DNA from: Cerina litoralis | GTDB taxonomy: Bacteria; Bacteroidota; Bacteroidia; Flavobacteriales; Flavobacteriaceae | Assembly (NCBI GenBank): GCA_022008415.1 | Contig: JAIRBC010000038.1 | Coordinates: 1-34,163 of the forward strand | DNA: 34,163 nucleotides | Direction: 5' to 3' | Part shown: in pieces, positions 25,001-33,585 of the stretch | How the letters are laid out: every line of letters begins with the position of its first letter | How positions within the stretch are numbered: position 1 is the stretch's first letter | Notes under the pieces: generated by a model | What the model was told of the DNA's origin: nothing | The model's database searches: none | Seen by the model: the letters and a program-made list of their open reading frames with translations, nothing else | Translations under genes and position numbers: made by a program

Positions 25001-26579
25001 CCAAAGGAGGATTGGTCACTTGGGCGAACAGTTGTTTAAAATAGTTGTAGATCAACTGCGGTCTTTCAGATAAGACGGCAATCGGTGTATCGGACCCCAT
25101 AGAACCAATGGGTTCCTTGGCATTTTTGCCCATAGGAAGAATAATGGTATTTATATCTTCAACGGTATACCCATAGATGGCTTTTCGTTTTTCCAATGAC
25201 GCCTCCCCTAAAAATAAGGGGCAATCGTTATAGGGGATGTCCCGTAAATGAACCAAATTCTTATCTAGCCATTGTTTGTAGGGATGGCGTTGGGCAATTT
25301 CCTCCTTAATTTCCTCATCATTTACAATACGGCCCTCTACCATATTTACCAAGAACATTTTTCCTGGCTCCAAGCGCCCGTGGAATTCAATATTTTCGGG
25401 TGCTATTTCCATTACCCCTGTTTCGGAGGACATAATTACATAACCGCCCTTGGTCACCGTGTACCTAGAAGGTCGCAACCCGTTTCTATCCAGTACGGCA
25501 CCGATATAATTGCCATCGGTAAAGGGTATGGAGGCAGGACCGTCCCATGGCTCCATAAGGCATGAGTTGTATTCGTAGAAAGAGCGTTTAGCTTCGGACA
25601 TATCCGGATTTTTCTCCCAGGCCTCTGGTACCAACATCATCATTACTTCGGGTAGGGAACGGCCGGTCATCAATAAAAGTTCCACGACCATATCCATAGT
25701 GGCCGAATCCGATTTTCCGGGCAATACGATAGGGAGAATTTTCTTTATGTCCTCCCCAAACCAGTCGCTCTTCATGAGTTCTTCCCTCGAACGCATTCTA
25801 GAGACATTTCCCCTTAGGGTATTTATTTCTCCGTTATGGCACATATATCTAAAGGGTTGGGCCAAGTCCCATGTAGGGAACGTATTGGTCGAAAACCTTT
25901 GGTGAACCAAGGCAAGCCGGGTAACCACACGGGGATCCATCAGGTCCTTATAATAGAGGCTGATATCCTCCGGCATCAAAAGACCCTTAAAGATGATAAC
26001 CTTGGTGGAAAGACTGGGCACATAAAAATAATTGCTTTCCGATAATTTGGAACCGAGAATTGCGTGTTCGGTGACCTTTCTGGCAATAAACAACTTAAGA
26101 TTAAAATCAAAATAGCTTTGTTCGTCATTTTCTTTGGCGACAAAAAGTTGTTGGCTATAGGGCTCCGTTTCCATAGCAATTCTTCCTGGAACCGATCTGT
26201 TTACAGGGACTTTGCGCCATCCCATGAGCTTAAGGCCTTGATTTTCAATATTCTTTTCGAAGACGGAAATACAATGTGCTCTTTGATTTTCTTTCTGTGG
26301 GAGAAAAATATTGCCCACGGCATATGATCCGGGTTCGGGTAGATCAAAACTGCATACTTCCTTAAAGAAATCGTGTGGGATATCTATCAAAATTCCTGCA
26401 CCATCCCCGGTTTTTCCGTCGGAGCTAACAGCGCCCCTGTGTTCCAACTTTTCCAATATTTCCAAAGCCTTGTGAATAATGTCATTGGATCTATTGCCTT
26501 TGAGGCTACAGATAAAACCTGCGCCACAATTGTCGTGTTCAAATTCCGGCAGGTACAAACCTTGTTTTATCAACTTCAT
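22071..26579 (-). CDS. gltB: Glutamate synthase large (alpha) subunit
   Basis: This 1502-residue cytoplasmic enzyme transfers the amide of glutamine to 2-oxoglutarate. A short propeptide of 17 residues precedes Cys18 (HDNCGAGF), which becomes the N-terminal nucleophile of the class II glutaminase domain (about 18-420). The central domain follows (about 450-770). The FMN-binding synthase domain at about 800-1190 includes GEGGQLPGPKVNP. The 3Fe-4S cysteines are Cys1125, Cys1131 and Cys1136 (C-x5-C-x4-C). The C-terminal GXGXG beta-helix domain covers about 1235-1480. The length is close to the E. coli enzyme. It is the first gene of a gltB-gltD unit. TATTTTTG on the minus strand at 26597-26604 could be a -7 element, but it would leave a leader of only about 10 nt. 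Confidence 0.98.
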   Translation of the reverse strand: MKLIKQGLYLPEFEHDNCGAGFICSLKGNRSNDIIHKALEILEKLEHRGAVSSDGKTGDGAGILIDIPHDFFKEVCSFDLPEPGSYAVGNIFLPQKENQRAHCISVFEKNIENQGLKLMGWRKVPVNRSVPGRIAMETEPYSQQLFVAKENDEQSYFDFNLKLFIARKVTEHAILGSKLSESNYFYVPSLSTKVIIFKGLLMPEDISLYYKDLMDPRVVTRLALVHQRFSTNTFPTWDLAQPFRYMCHNGEINTLRGNVSRMRSREELMKSDWFGEDIKKILPIVLPGKSDSATMDMVVELLLMTGRSLPEVMMMLVPEAWEKNPDMSEAKRSFYEYNSCLMEPWDGPASIPFTDGNYIGAVLDRNGLRPSRYTVTKGGYVIMSSETGVMEIAPENIEFHGRLEPGKMFLVNMVEGRIVNDEEIKEEIAQRHPYKQWLDKNLVHLRDIPYNDCPLFLGEASLEKRKAIYGYTVEDINTIILPMGKNAKEPIGSMGSDTPIAVLSERPQLIYNYFKQLFAQVTNPPLDGIREELITDISLTLGSDQNIFDYTELHCRKLKIHNPVISKEDLDKIKNYDSSPDYKVVVIPILYEISKGLNGLEDALESMLDQAENAIDEGTNILILSDRNVNAELAPIPALLACSYVNSGLQRLGKRSKMSVIIESAEPREVHHFALLFGFGASAINPYLVNEIIAEQITEHDITDFTFDEAIKNYNKAIGKGILKVMNKIGISTLNSYRGSQLFECIGINTNTVNKYFPNTPTRIQGIGLYAIEKEIAKRHQKAFKEQHVAANLDLEIGGEYRWRREGEKHMFNPLSIAKLQKSVRNNEPETYKEFANLINEQSKNLMTIRGLFEFSNYDPVPLEEVEPWTEIVKRFKTGAMSYGSISKEAHENLAIAMNRIGGKSNSGEGGEDADRFYKNQSGDWRNSAIKQVASGRFGVTSNYLTSAREIQIKMAQGAKPGEGGQLPGPKVNPAIAKTRNSTPYVGLISPPPHHDIYSIEDLSQLIYDLKSANREAHINVKLVSEVGVGTVAAGVSKAKADVILISGYDGGTGASPLTSLKHAGLPWELGIAEAQQTLVLNDLRNRVVLECDGQLKTGRDVAIACLLGAEEFGFATAPLVASGCIMMRVCHLNTCPVGIATQNPELRKKFEGKPEHVVNYMYFIAQELREIMAQLGFRTVSEMVGQVQKLDRSKVISHYKAAGIDLTPILYQVDVPAGTKLYNTQKQVHDVEKSIEFNIIEKAHPSLFRKEKLSIDSPIHNTDRAVGAIISNEISKIYGAEGLPDNTLKLNFTGSAGQSFGAFATKGLTMVVNGNTNDYLGKGLSGAKLIIKVPYKSTLKPEDNVITGNVTLYGATSGEAYINGKAGERFCVRNSGAKAVVEGIGDHGCEYMTGGVAVILGEVGRNFGAGMSGGIAYIFDEKNTFAKKCNIEDINILPVDEDSDIAELRTLIENHYNATLSPLAQRILEDWEESLPKFLKIFPEEYKQALIRLEKEKLETI

Positions 26580-26983
26580 ATATTACGGTATTTGTTCAAA
26601 AATATCATTTTATTTCATGAATATTCTTCATTGCTCACCTTAATGAAGAAAAAATTCAGCGTTTGGAATAAAACGTTAAAAAAAATGCAATTCGAGATTT
26701 TTACCCCCGTTAATTTGTGATTATAGCAAAATGACCTTCTACTGCATCACTAGGAAAGGCAATATACGGGGCTTGCTGTAAAAAGGGTGGTAAAATTACG
26801 ACAAATCCCTTGAAATAAAAGGGGAGAAGGGCCAGAGATTAGTTATATTTATAACAATGTTGAATTTTGAAAGGGGGGTAGAACGACCTGTGCCCCACAG
26901 CCGACCAAATTACAAGAGGAATAGCTGCCTGCGCCCTAGAGGTATTTGGACGGAGATTGGATTTCGATTTTATGGAGATTCCG
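26580..26983. other. Intergenic region between acyl-CoA dehydrogenase and gltB
   Basis: This 404-bp AT-rich gap lies upstream of gltB and downstream of the acyl-CoA dehydrogenase gene. No convincing gene is seen. The only clear structure is a 14-nt palindrome, GTTATA TT TATAAC, at 26842-26855. Candidate promoter elements for gltB are weak, and no intrinsic terminator for the acyl-CoA dehydrogenase gene is obvious. Confidence 0.4.
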
Positions 26984-28126
26984 TTAATTTCTCAAAATAC
27001 TCCTAGAAATCACAATTTTCTGTATTTCCGAAGTCCCTTCGTAGATTTGGGTAATCTTGGCATCACGCATCATGCGCTCTACATGATACTCTTTCACATA
27101 ACCGTTTCCCCCGTGTATTTGTACGGCTTCAATTGTGGTATCCATGGCCACTTGTGAGGCGTACAACTTTGCTATAGCTCCCGATAGGTCATAGTCATTC
27201 CCATTGTCCTTATCCCACGCAGCCTTATACACCAAATGTCTGGCTGCTTCTATCTGGGTGTGCATATCGGCCAGTTTAAAGGCTATCGCCTGATGATTGG
27301 CGATTTCCTTGCCGAATGTTTTTCTTTCCTTGGCGTACTTTTTGGCGAGTTCATAGGCGCCTGCTGCGATTCCCAAGGCCTGGGAAGCTATCCCGATCCG
27401 ACCTCCCGCCAATGTTTTCATTGCAAATTTAAAACCAAAACCATCTTCGCCGATCCTATTTTCCTTGGGGACTTTTACATCGTTAAAGTTTAGGGAATGG
27501 GTGTCGCTGCCCCGTATGCCCAACTTATTTTCCTTGGGGCCTATTTGGAATCCTTCCATACTTTTTTCGACGATTAAGGCATTGATGCCATGGTGGCCTT
27601 TTTCTGGATTGGTCTGTGCCATGACGAGGTAAATTTCGGCAGAGCTGCCGTTGGTAATCCAGTTCTTGGTCCCGTTCAATATATAATGGTCCCCTTTATC
27701 CTTTGCCGTGGTCTTTTGGGAGGTGGCGTCGCTCCCTGCCTCGGGTTCTGAGAGGCAGAAAGCCCCAATACATTCTCCCGTTGCCAATCTTGTAAGGTAT
27801 TTTTCCTTCTGTGTCTCCGTGCCAAACATTTCCAGGCCCCAACAGACCAAGGAATTGTTAACGGACATTATTACGGCTGCCGAAGCATCGACCTTGGAAA
27901 TTTCCTCCATGGCAAGGGCATAGGATACTGTCTCCAATCCACTGCCTCCGTATTTGGGGTCTACCATCATGCCCAAAAACCCCAATTCCCCCATCTTATT
28001 AATGAGTTCCATAGGGAATTTTTGGGTTTCGTCCCGGTCCAATACGCCCGACAGTAATTCGGTTTGGGCAAAATCCTTGGCCGCTTTTTGGATCATTAAT
28101 TGTTCTTCTGATATGCTATAATCCAT
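26984..28126 (-). CDS. Acyl-CoA dehydrogenase (short/branched-chain type)
   Basis: This 380-residue FAD enzyme introduces the alpha,beta double bond into acyl-CoA during fatty-acid or branched-chain amino-acid breakdown. The signature segment FCLSEPEAGSD is at about 123-133. The second signature near QIHGGNGYVKEY is at 336-347. The catalytic base is probably Glu363 in IYEGTSEIQ, the position used by butyryl- and short-chain acyl-CoA dehydrogenases, rather than the isovaleryl-type position. The length is typical. It is a single gene, with a promoter candidate about 190 bp upstream. It shows no functional link to the sugar locus. Confidence 0.95.
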   Translation of the reverse strand: MDYSISEEQLMIQKAAKDFAQTELLSGVLDRDETQKFPMELINKMGELGFLGMMVDPKYGGSGLETVSYALAMEEISKVDASAAVIMSVNNSLVCWGLEMFGTETQKEKYLTRLATGECIGAFCLSEPEAGSDATSQKTTAKDKGDHYILNGTKNWITNGSSAEIYLVMAQTNPEKGHHGINALIVEKSMEGFQIGPKENKLGIRGSDTHSLNFNDVKVPKENRIGEDGFGFKFAMKTLAGGRIGIASQALGIAAGAYELAKKYAKERKTFGKEIANHQAIAFKLADMHTQIEAARHLVYKAAWDKDNGNDYDLSGAIAKLYASQVAMDTTIEAVQIHGGNGYVKEYHVERMMRDAKITQIYEGTSEIQKIVISRSILRN

Positions 28127-28556
28127 AGGAATATTTTTTTGTAGTAAAAGGATTCATTTTTAGATCATTGATTAAACCCTAAAACATAGTTTCGGCATCT
28201 TGATAAAGGCTGTTTGAAACAGTATGGCAGGACTAAGGAGCAAAGAAAGGACAAAATAAGACATACTGGATGATTTTACAATAAATTGCAAAAACTCGAG
28301 ATGGGTTAAAAATACAAATATAAGGTTATGAGGCAGAAGATACCAAAATGGTATGGTTATATTGACGTATTTTTGTCTTTGACTCGGAATCGATGAAGCA
28401 AAATAAATAATTCCAAATATGAGCGCAATAAAAAGATCAAAATCAATTCAATATTTTATATTTGTTCGGTATGTTTGTTCCAACATGGAGTGAATTTGGT
28501 GTCAAATTTTGATATAAAATGGATATAAATATGAAATATTACTAAAACCAACAGAT
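28127..28556. promoter_or_regulatory. Divergent control region between acyl-CoA dehydrogenase and nhaD
   Basis: This 430-bp AT-rich gap has no gene. It includes a 13-nt palindrome CTGTTT G AAACAG at 28210-28222, between the leftward promoter candidate and the acyl-CoA dehydrogenase start, which could be a repressor site. Upstream of nhaD, TATATTTG at 28457-28464 matches TAnnTTTG and lies about 90 bp before the ATG, but it lacks a well-placed TTG. Confidence 0.4.
28315..28346 (-). promoter_or_regulatory. Promoter candidate for the acyl-CoA dehydrogenase gene
   Basis: On the minus strand a TTG at 28344-28346 is followed after 21 nt by TATATTTG at 28315-28322. This fits the Flavobacterium pattern of TTG, 17-23 nt, TAnnTTTG. 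The leader to the start codon at 28126 would be about 180 nt. Confidence 0.5.
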
Positions 28557-29921
28557 ATGGAGACCGTTATTATAATTGTATTTTTTGTGGGTTATTTGGC
28601 GATTACGTTAGAGCACAATCTGAAAATAGATAAGCTAATCCCCGCCTTGGCAATGATGGCCATTTTATGGGCGCTCATAGCCCTAACAAATTTGCCGGTT
28701 TTTGAGGTGAATACAGATTTAAGGGAATTGGAGCCCACGCTTTTGGATAATATTTTGCTCCATCATTTGGGAAAGACCGCTGAAATATTGGTATTCCTGC
28801 TCGGGGCAATGACCATCGTTGAAATCATTGATTATTTTAATGGATTTGCGACTATAAAAGGATTTATCAAAACCCGGAGTAAAAAGAAATTACTGTGGCT
28901 CTTTGCGATTTTGGCATTTATTCTCTCTGCGATCATTGACAACCTAACCGCGACAATTGTCTTGGTTACCATTCTGCAAAAAGTGATTAAGGAAAGAGAA
29001 GTTAAGTGGTGGTTTGCCGGTATCATCATCATTGCGGCAAATGCCGGCGGTGCGTGGTCACCGATCGGAGATGTAACTACTACCATGTTGTGGATAGCCC
29101 ATAAAGTTTCCGCGGCCCAGTTGATAGAGCACGTGTTGGTGCCTTCCATTGTCTGCATGGTAGTCCCCGTTTTTGTGGCCAGTAGATTTAAGGCCTTTCA
29201 AGGAAATATACAGGATATTTCGGGCGAAGAGGTAGAGGAAGAATCCAAATTTGGATCTACAATGTTGTATTTGGGATTGGGAGCTATCGTTTTCGTACCC
29301 TTTTTTAAGACCATCACACATTTGCCCCCCTATATGGGTATGATGCTCTCCTTGGCGGTGGTAGCTACGTTCGCGGAGATTTACAGCAATGCCAAATTTA
29401 ATATCTCCAATGTGGATAGCGTTGGCGAAGATGCCTCGCACTACAGTCCGGTACATCATTCCCTTTCCAAAATCGAATTGCCGAGCATTTTATTCTTTTT
29501 GGGGATATTACTGGCGGTGGCCGCATTGGAATCCTTGGGCTATCTTTTCCATTTTGCTGAAACCTTGGAAAAAACTATGCCTATGATGGGAACAGAATCC
29601 CACGGCGAATTGGTTTCTGATCTGGTTGTCTTAATTTTGGGCGTAGCCTCCGCGGTGATCGATAACGTTCCACTTGTAGCTGCCAGCATTGGTATGTTCT
29701 CGGTGCCTATCGATGATCCGGTTTGGCATTTTATTGCGTACTCCGCAGGTACTGGCGGAAGTATGTTGATTATTGGGTCTGCCGCTGGAGTGGTGGCCAT
29801 GGGGATGGAAAAAATAGATTTCTTCTGGTATCTCAGGAAAATCGCTTGGTTGGCACTTATAGGATTTCTAGCAGGGGCCGCAAGTTTTATGTTGATAAGA
29901 AATTTTATATTGAACGCATAA
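28557..29921 (+). CDS. nhaD: NhaD-type sodium/proton antiporter
   Basis: This 454-residue inner-membrane antiporter exports Na+ (or Li+) in exchange for H+, as expected in a marine bacterium. The protein is strongly hydrophobic, with about 12 membrane spans in the ArsB/NhaD ion-transporter fold. Recognisable features are an early LEHNLKIDKLIPALAMM, a conserved intramembrane segment FILSAIIDNLTATIVLV in the first half, and the matching VASAVIDNVPLVAASIGM in the second half, which form the pseudo-symmetric ion-binding region with paired Asp-Asn residues. GNAGG-like AANAGGAWSPIGDVTT follows the first of these. The gene precedes exbB by 47 bp on the same strand. Confidence 0.93.
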   Translation: METVIIIVFFVGYLAITLEHNLKIDKLIPALAMMAILWALIALTNLPVFEVNTDLRELEPTLLDNILLHHLGKTAEILVFLLGAMTIVEIIDYFNGFATIKGFIKTRSKKKLLWLFAILAFILSAIIDNLTATIVLVTILQKVIKEREVKWWFAGIIIIAANAGGAWSPIGDVTTTMLWIAHKVSAAQLIEHVLVPSIVCMVVPVFVASRFKAFQGNIQDISGEEVEEESKFGSTMLYLGLGAIVFVPFFKTITHLPPYMGMMLSLAVVATFAEIYSNAKFNISNVDSVGEDASHYSPVHHSLSKIELPSILFFLGILLAVAALESLGYLFHFAETLEKTMPMMGTESHGELVSDLVVLILGVASAVIDNVPLVAASIGMFSVPIDDPVWHFIAYSAGTGGSMLIIGSAAGVVAMGMEKIDFFWYLRKIAWLALIGFLAGAASFMLIRNFILNA

Positions 29922-29968
29922 TTTTATTGGGAATAATCCGTTATTAGGGCAATTATAATTATAGATCT

Positions 29969-30661
29969 ATGATGTTATTACAGGACGTCGCTGCGGGCGT
30001 ACAGGCAGGCGAAGTCATTTCAGAGGAAAAAACACTTTCTGTGATCGATTTAATAGTTGATGGGGGAGCGGGAAGTATTATCATTATTTCAGTACTATTT
30101 GTGTTGCTTTTCGTTGCGTTGTATATCTATTTTGAAAGGTTGTTCGCTATAAAGGCAGCCTCCAAAATAGATAAGAATTTTATGAACCAAATTCGGGACC
30201 ATATAACCAACGGAAAGTTGGAGGCGGCGAAAATATTGTGTGCCCAAAACGACTCGCCCGTAGCGCGTTTGACCGAAAAGGGCATTTCGAGAATTGGCAA
30301 GCCCTTGGACGATATCAACACGGCAATAGAAAATGCTGGAACGTTGGAGGTATACAAATTGGAAAGGAACGTCAGTGTTTTGGCAACCGTGGCCGGAGCC
30401 GCCCCCATGATCGGGTTTCTCGGTACGGTTATTGGTATGATCTTGGCATTCCACCAGATGGCGAGCAGCGGTGGACAGGCAGAAATGGGATCTTTGGCGT
30501 CGGGCATATATACAGCGATGACAACGACCGTTGCCGGGTTAATAGTCGGCATTATAGCCTATATTGGATATAACCACATTGTGAACAGAACGGACAAGGT
30601 GGTCCATAAAATGGAAGCCAACGCCGTGGAGTTCCTCGATTTGTTGAACGAGCCACTTTAA
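29969..30661 (+). CDS. exbB: ExbB/TolQ-type proton channel subunit
   Basis: This 230-residue inner-membrane protein with ExbD forms the proton-driven motor that energises TonB. A first membrane helix lies at about 35-57. A cytoplasmic domain follows, then two helices at about 137-162 (AGAAPMIGFLGTVIGMILAF) and 178-205 (IYTAMTTTVAGLIVGIIAYIGY). These carry the conserved Gly/Thr residues of the MotA/TolQ/ExbB family. Two adjacent ATG codons (29969 and 29972) are equally possible starts. It is followed by exbD and a TonB-family gene, so it most likely powers TonB-dependent outer-membrane uptake. A TolQ role in envelope integrity is less likely, because no tolB or pal is seen in the window. Confidence 0.92.
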   Translation: MMLLQDVAAGVQAGEVISEEKTLSVIDLIVDGGAGSIIIISVLFVLLFVALYIYFERLFAIKAASKIDKNFMNQIRDHITNGKLEAAKILCAQNDSPVARLTEKGISRIGKPLDDINTAIENAGTLEVYKLERNVSVLATVAGAAPMIGFLGTVIGMILAFHQMASSGGQAEMGSLASGIYTAMTTTVAGLIVGIIAYIGYNHIVNRTDKVVHKMEANAVEFLDLLNEPL

Positions 30662-30768
30662 AAGGGAAAAAGAACATAGAGAATAGACTAGGGCAAGAGA
30701 TTGTAAATTAGTTACCTTAATTGTTATCGTAAATTGTCTTTTATCTATTTTCTCATAAAGAAATCAAT

Positions 30769-31155
30769 TTGAAATTAAAAGGAAGAAATAAAGTTAGCCC
30801 GGATTTCAGCATGTCCTCTATGACGGACATTGTGTTTTTATTGCTGGTGTTCTTTATGTTGACCTCAAATTCCCCCAACGCACTGGATCTATTGTTGCCC
30901 AAGGCCAAAGGGAAGTCGACCAATACGCAAAACGTAACCGTCAGCATAGATAAGAATTCGGATTATTTTGTAAACAACGAGAAGATCAACGGAGAATATT
31001 TGGAAATTGAATTAAAAAAGGCACTAAAAGGAAAGGAAAAACCCACTATTATTTTAAGGGCAGAGGAAAGCGTTGCAATAAAAGAGGCAGTTAACGTGAT
31101 GGATATTGCCAATAAGAATAATTATAAGGTTATCTTGGCGGTGCGACCTAATTGA
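30769..31155 (+). CDS. exbD: ExbD/TolR-type biopolymer transport protein (TTG start)
   Basis: This 128-residue inner-membrane protein has one N-terminal membrane helix (about 18-38) and a periplasmic domain. Asp20 in MTDIVFLLLVFFML is the proton-carrying residue of the family. The start codon is TTG at 30769-30771. Going upstream in this frame there is no ATG before a stop at 30730-30732. The first internal ATG (codon 14) would remove most of the conserved cytoplasmic leader KGRNKVSPDFSMSSMTD. The gene lies 107 bp after exbB, and its TGA overlaps the ATG of the TonB-family gene by one base. Confidence 0.9.
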   Translation: MKLKGRNKVSPDFSMSSMTDIVFLLLVFFMLTSNSPNALDLLLPKAKGKSTNTQNVTVSIDKNSDYFVNNEKINGEYLEIELKKALKGKEKPTIILRAEESVAIKEAVNVMDIANKNNYKVILAVRPN

Positions 31156-32054
31156 TGTCATTGCTAAATACGAAACACGAGAAGAAATCCTTTACGCTTA
31201 CCACCCTGTTGTTAAGTGCGCTTCTTCTTGTGCTTTTTTATATCGGCCTCACGTATATGGATCCACCGATCGAGAGTGGAATATCGGTCAACTTTGGAAC
31301 GACCTCTTTTGGAATGGGCAAGCAACAGCCCAAGGAAAAAATAAAATCGCAACCTGTCGAAACCAAGGAGGTGGTTGAAGAAGAGGTGGTCCATGAAAAG
31401 CAGGTAACTCCAACCGAAGAAATTGCCAAGGAAGAGGTAGTCGAGAAACCCGCGGAAAAGATACTTACCCAGGACAGCGAAGAGTCCGTAAAAATTAAAC
31501 AACAACAGGAAGCTAAGCGCAGAGCGGAGGAGGCGACAAAACAAGCCAAAGCCGAAGCGGAGCGAATAGAAAAGGAAAAAAGGGACGCCGAGGAAAAAGC
31601 AAGGCAGGAAAAGGAGGCCAAGAAACAAAAGTTGGATGCCCTGATGGGCGGACTCAACAAATCTGACGGAACCGTTAAGGGAGGTGAAGGAGATGACGAT
31701 AATGCGGGGGATAAAGGGCAGCCCGATGGGGACCCCTATGCCACCAGTTATTACGGCAGTGCCGGTTCGGGTAGCGGAACAGGGGGTTATGGCCTTAATG
31801 GGCGATCTCTAGTAGGAAAAGGCAAAGTACAGCAAGAGTGCAATGAAGAAGGCAGGGTAGTTGTTAAGATTGTGGTAGACCGTAACGGTAAGGTGGTAAG
31901 CGCTACGCCAGGGGTTAGGGGAACTACGAATAATGATCCATGCCTATTGGATCCCGCCAAAAAAACGGCCTTTTTACACAAATGGAACACGGATGAAAAT
32001 GCACCAGATCGTCAAGTGGGATTCGTTGTCGTAAATTTTAAGTTGAGCGAATAA
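31155..32054 (+). CDS. TonB-family energy transducer
   Basis: This 299-residue protein links the ExbB-ExbD motor to outer-membrane receptors. A short cytoplasmic N-terminus is followed by one membrane helix (about 12-34). Next come a long Glu/Lys/Gln-rich, partly coiled-coil spacer (about 55-170) that can span the periplasm, a Gly/Ser-rich hinge (about 180-220), and a C-terminal TonB-like domain with VVVKIVVDRNGKVVSATPGV. I chose the ATG at 31155, which overlaps the exbD stop as TGATG; the open frame could begin one codon earlier at a TTG. Two cysteines in the C-terminal domain (in QQEC and DPCLL) could form a disulfide. Confidence 0.88.
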   Translation: MSLLNTKHEKKSFTLTTLLLSALLLVLFYIGLTYMDPPIESGISVNFGTTSFGMGKQQPKEKIKSQPVETKEVVEEEVVHEKQVTPTEEIAKEEVVEKPAEKILTQDSEESVKIKQQQEAKRRAEEATKQAKAEAERIEKEKRDAEEKARQEKEAKKQKLDALMGGLNKSDGTVKGGEGDDDNAGDKGQPDGDPYATSYYGSAGSGSGTGGYGLNGRSLVGKGKVQQECNEEGRVVVKIVVDRNGKVVSATPGVRGTTNNDPCLLDPAKKTAFLHKWNTDENAPDRQVGFVVVNFKLSE

Positions 32055-32145
32055 TAGTTTTAGTTTGTAATATCGACATTTTCTTTCTACTTCCACATAC
32101 TTTTTAACCTCGTGTATTTAGTTCAAGATAATTTTGTTTGGGAAA

Positions 32146-33357
32146 ATGACCTATAAGAAAACGCTTGATTGGATGTTTTCACAACTTCCCATGTATCAGC
32201 AAAAAGGAGCATCGGCATTAACTGCCAAACTGGATAACATTCAGCTTTTCACGGCCCGATTAGGGCATCCCCAAAAAAAATTCAAGAGTATCCACGTTGC
32301 TGGCACTAACGGGAAAGGATCTAGTAGTCATATGCTGGCCTCTGTTTTGCAGGAAGCAGGATATAAGGTAGGCCTCTATACTTCACCCCATCTTAAGGAT
32401 TTTCGGGAGCGTATTCGAATAAATGGCAAGCCAGTAAGCCAAGGATTCGTTGTGGATTTTATTAAACGGAACATGAAGTTCTTAAGCGTAAACCACCTTT
32501 CCTTTTTTGAGATGTCCGTAGGGATGGCTTTTAATTATTTTGATTTGGAAAAGGTAGATATCGCTGTAATTGAAGTTGGCCTTGGCGGTCGATTGGATGC
32601 TACCAATATAATAGTGCCCGAAGTTTCTTTGATCACCAACATAGGGATGGATCACAAGGAGATATTGGGTAATTCCTTAACCCTGATAGCTAAGGAGAAA
32701 TCCGGGATTATCAAGAATCGAGTGCCTGTTGTCATAAGCGAATTTCAGGAGGAAATCGCATCTGTTTTTGTTTCCGAGGCCGAGCGGTTTAATAGCAGGA
32801 TTGTATTTGCCAGCGAAACTGAAAAGGAGACATACAAAACGGATCTCTTGGGCAGCTACCAGGAATTGAATGTTAAAGGGATAGTTGCGACTCTAAAGGA
32901 ACTCAGTGGATTTAAGGTGAGCAGGGAAAATATAGAAAAGGGGCTCCAAAATGTGGTGAAAAACACCGGATTGATGGGAAGGTGGCAAATTTTGGGGGAA
33001 CGGCCTATGATTGTCTGTGATACGGCCCACAACAAGGAGGGTTTTAAAGTGGTAATGGAGCAATTGGAACAACTAAAATTTGATCGATTACATTTTGTAA
33101 TTGGATTCGTCAAAGACAAAGCGTTAGAGGAAATACTGCCACAGTTTCCCAAAACAGCTTTTTATTATTTTGTAAAACCCGAGATATGGAGGGGATTGGA
33201 TACGGCAACCTTAAAGCAGAAAGCCTCTGAATACGGTTTGGAAGGTAAAACGTATCATTCTGTAAAAGAAGCGCTTAATGCCTGCATGAGTACAGCAAAT
33301 AGCGATGATTTAATTTATGTTGGGGGCAGTAATTTTGTGGTAGCGGAGGTGGTTTGA
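32146..33357 (+). CDS. folC: Folylpolyglutamate synthase / dihydrofolate synthase
   Basis: This 403-residue cytoplasmic ATP-dependent ligase adds glutamate to dihydropteroate and to folates. The Mur-ligase-type P-loop reads HVAGTNGKGSSSHML at about 50-64. A conserved VEVGLGGRLDATN-type segment follows at about 140-152 and includes the Mg-binding region. MDHKEILGNSLTLIAKEKSGIIK is also typical. The C-terminal domain carries DTAHNKEGF. I chose the ATG at 32146; the frame is open from a TTG at 32134, but those four codons are not needed by the family. It follows the TonB-family gene by 91 bp and may be a separate unit. Its stop is followed by a long T-rich stretch without a hairpin. Confidence 0.96.
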   Translation: MTYKKTLDWMFSQLPMYQQKGASALTAKLDNIQLFTARLGHPQKKFKSIHVAGTNGKGSSSHMLASVLQEAGYKVGLYTSPHLKDFRERIRINGKPVSQGFVVDFIKRNMKFLSVNHLSFFEMSVGMAFNYFDLEKVDIAVIEVGLGGRLDATNIIVPEVSLITNIGMDHKEILGNSLTLIAKEKSGIIKNRVPVVISEFQEEIASVFVSEAERFNSRIVFASETEKETYKTDLLGSYQELNVKGIVATLKELSGFKVSRENIEKGLQNVVKNTGLMGRWQILGERPMIVCDTAHNKEGFKVVMEQLEQLKFDRLHFVIGFVKDKALEEILPQFPKTAFYYFVKPEIWRGLDTATLKQKASEYGLEGKTYHSVKEALNACMSTANSDDLIYVGGSNFVVAEVV

Positions 33358-33377
33358 TTTTTTTTCTTTTTTTCTTT

Positions 33378-33405
33378 TTGGTGAGTAAAAACTGTTCTAT
33401 ATTTG
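33378..33405 (+). promoter_or_regulatory. Promoter of the tRNA-Val gene
   Basis: TTG at 33378-33380, 17 nt, then TATATTTG at 33398-33405 match the Flavobacterium-type consensus (TTG, 17-23 nt, TAnnTTTG) exactly. Transcription would start near 33412, about 37 nt before the mature tRNA. Confidence 0.72.
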
Positions 33406-33448
33406 CACTCGCTTCTTTAGAAGGCGATTTTTATTTTGAATATTTTTC

Positions 33449-33523
33449 GGGCTCTTAGCTCAGCTGGTTCAGAGCACCTGCCTTACAAGCAGGGGGTCAC
33501 TGGTTCGAACCCAGTAGGGCCCA
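33449..33523 (+). tRNA. tRNA-Val (anticodon UAC)
   Basis: The 75-nt gene folds as a standard cloverleaf. The acceptor stem pairs GGGCTCT with AGGGCCC. The anticodon stem CCTGC/GCAGG holds the loop CTTACAA with anticodon TAC. The T arm is CTGG-TTCGAAC-CCAG, and the discriminator is A. CCA is not encoded. An exact consensus promoter precedes it and an intrinsic terminator follows. The gene may also be an integration site, since element-like sequence begins just downstream. Confidence 0.96.
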
Positions 33524-33538
33524 CTTAGTAAACACAAG

Positions 33539-33564
33539 GCCTCCAAGAGATTGGGGGCTTTTTT
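33539..33564 (+). terminator. Intrinsic terminator after tRNA-Val
   Basis: GCCTCC (33539-33544) pairs with GGGGGC (33553-33558), with one T-G pair and an 8-nt loop, followed by six T. It lies 15 nt after the tRNA. Confidence 0.72.
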
Positions 33565-33585
33565 ATTTCCATTAAAATCTTCACA

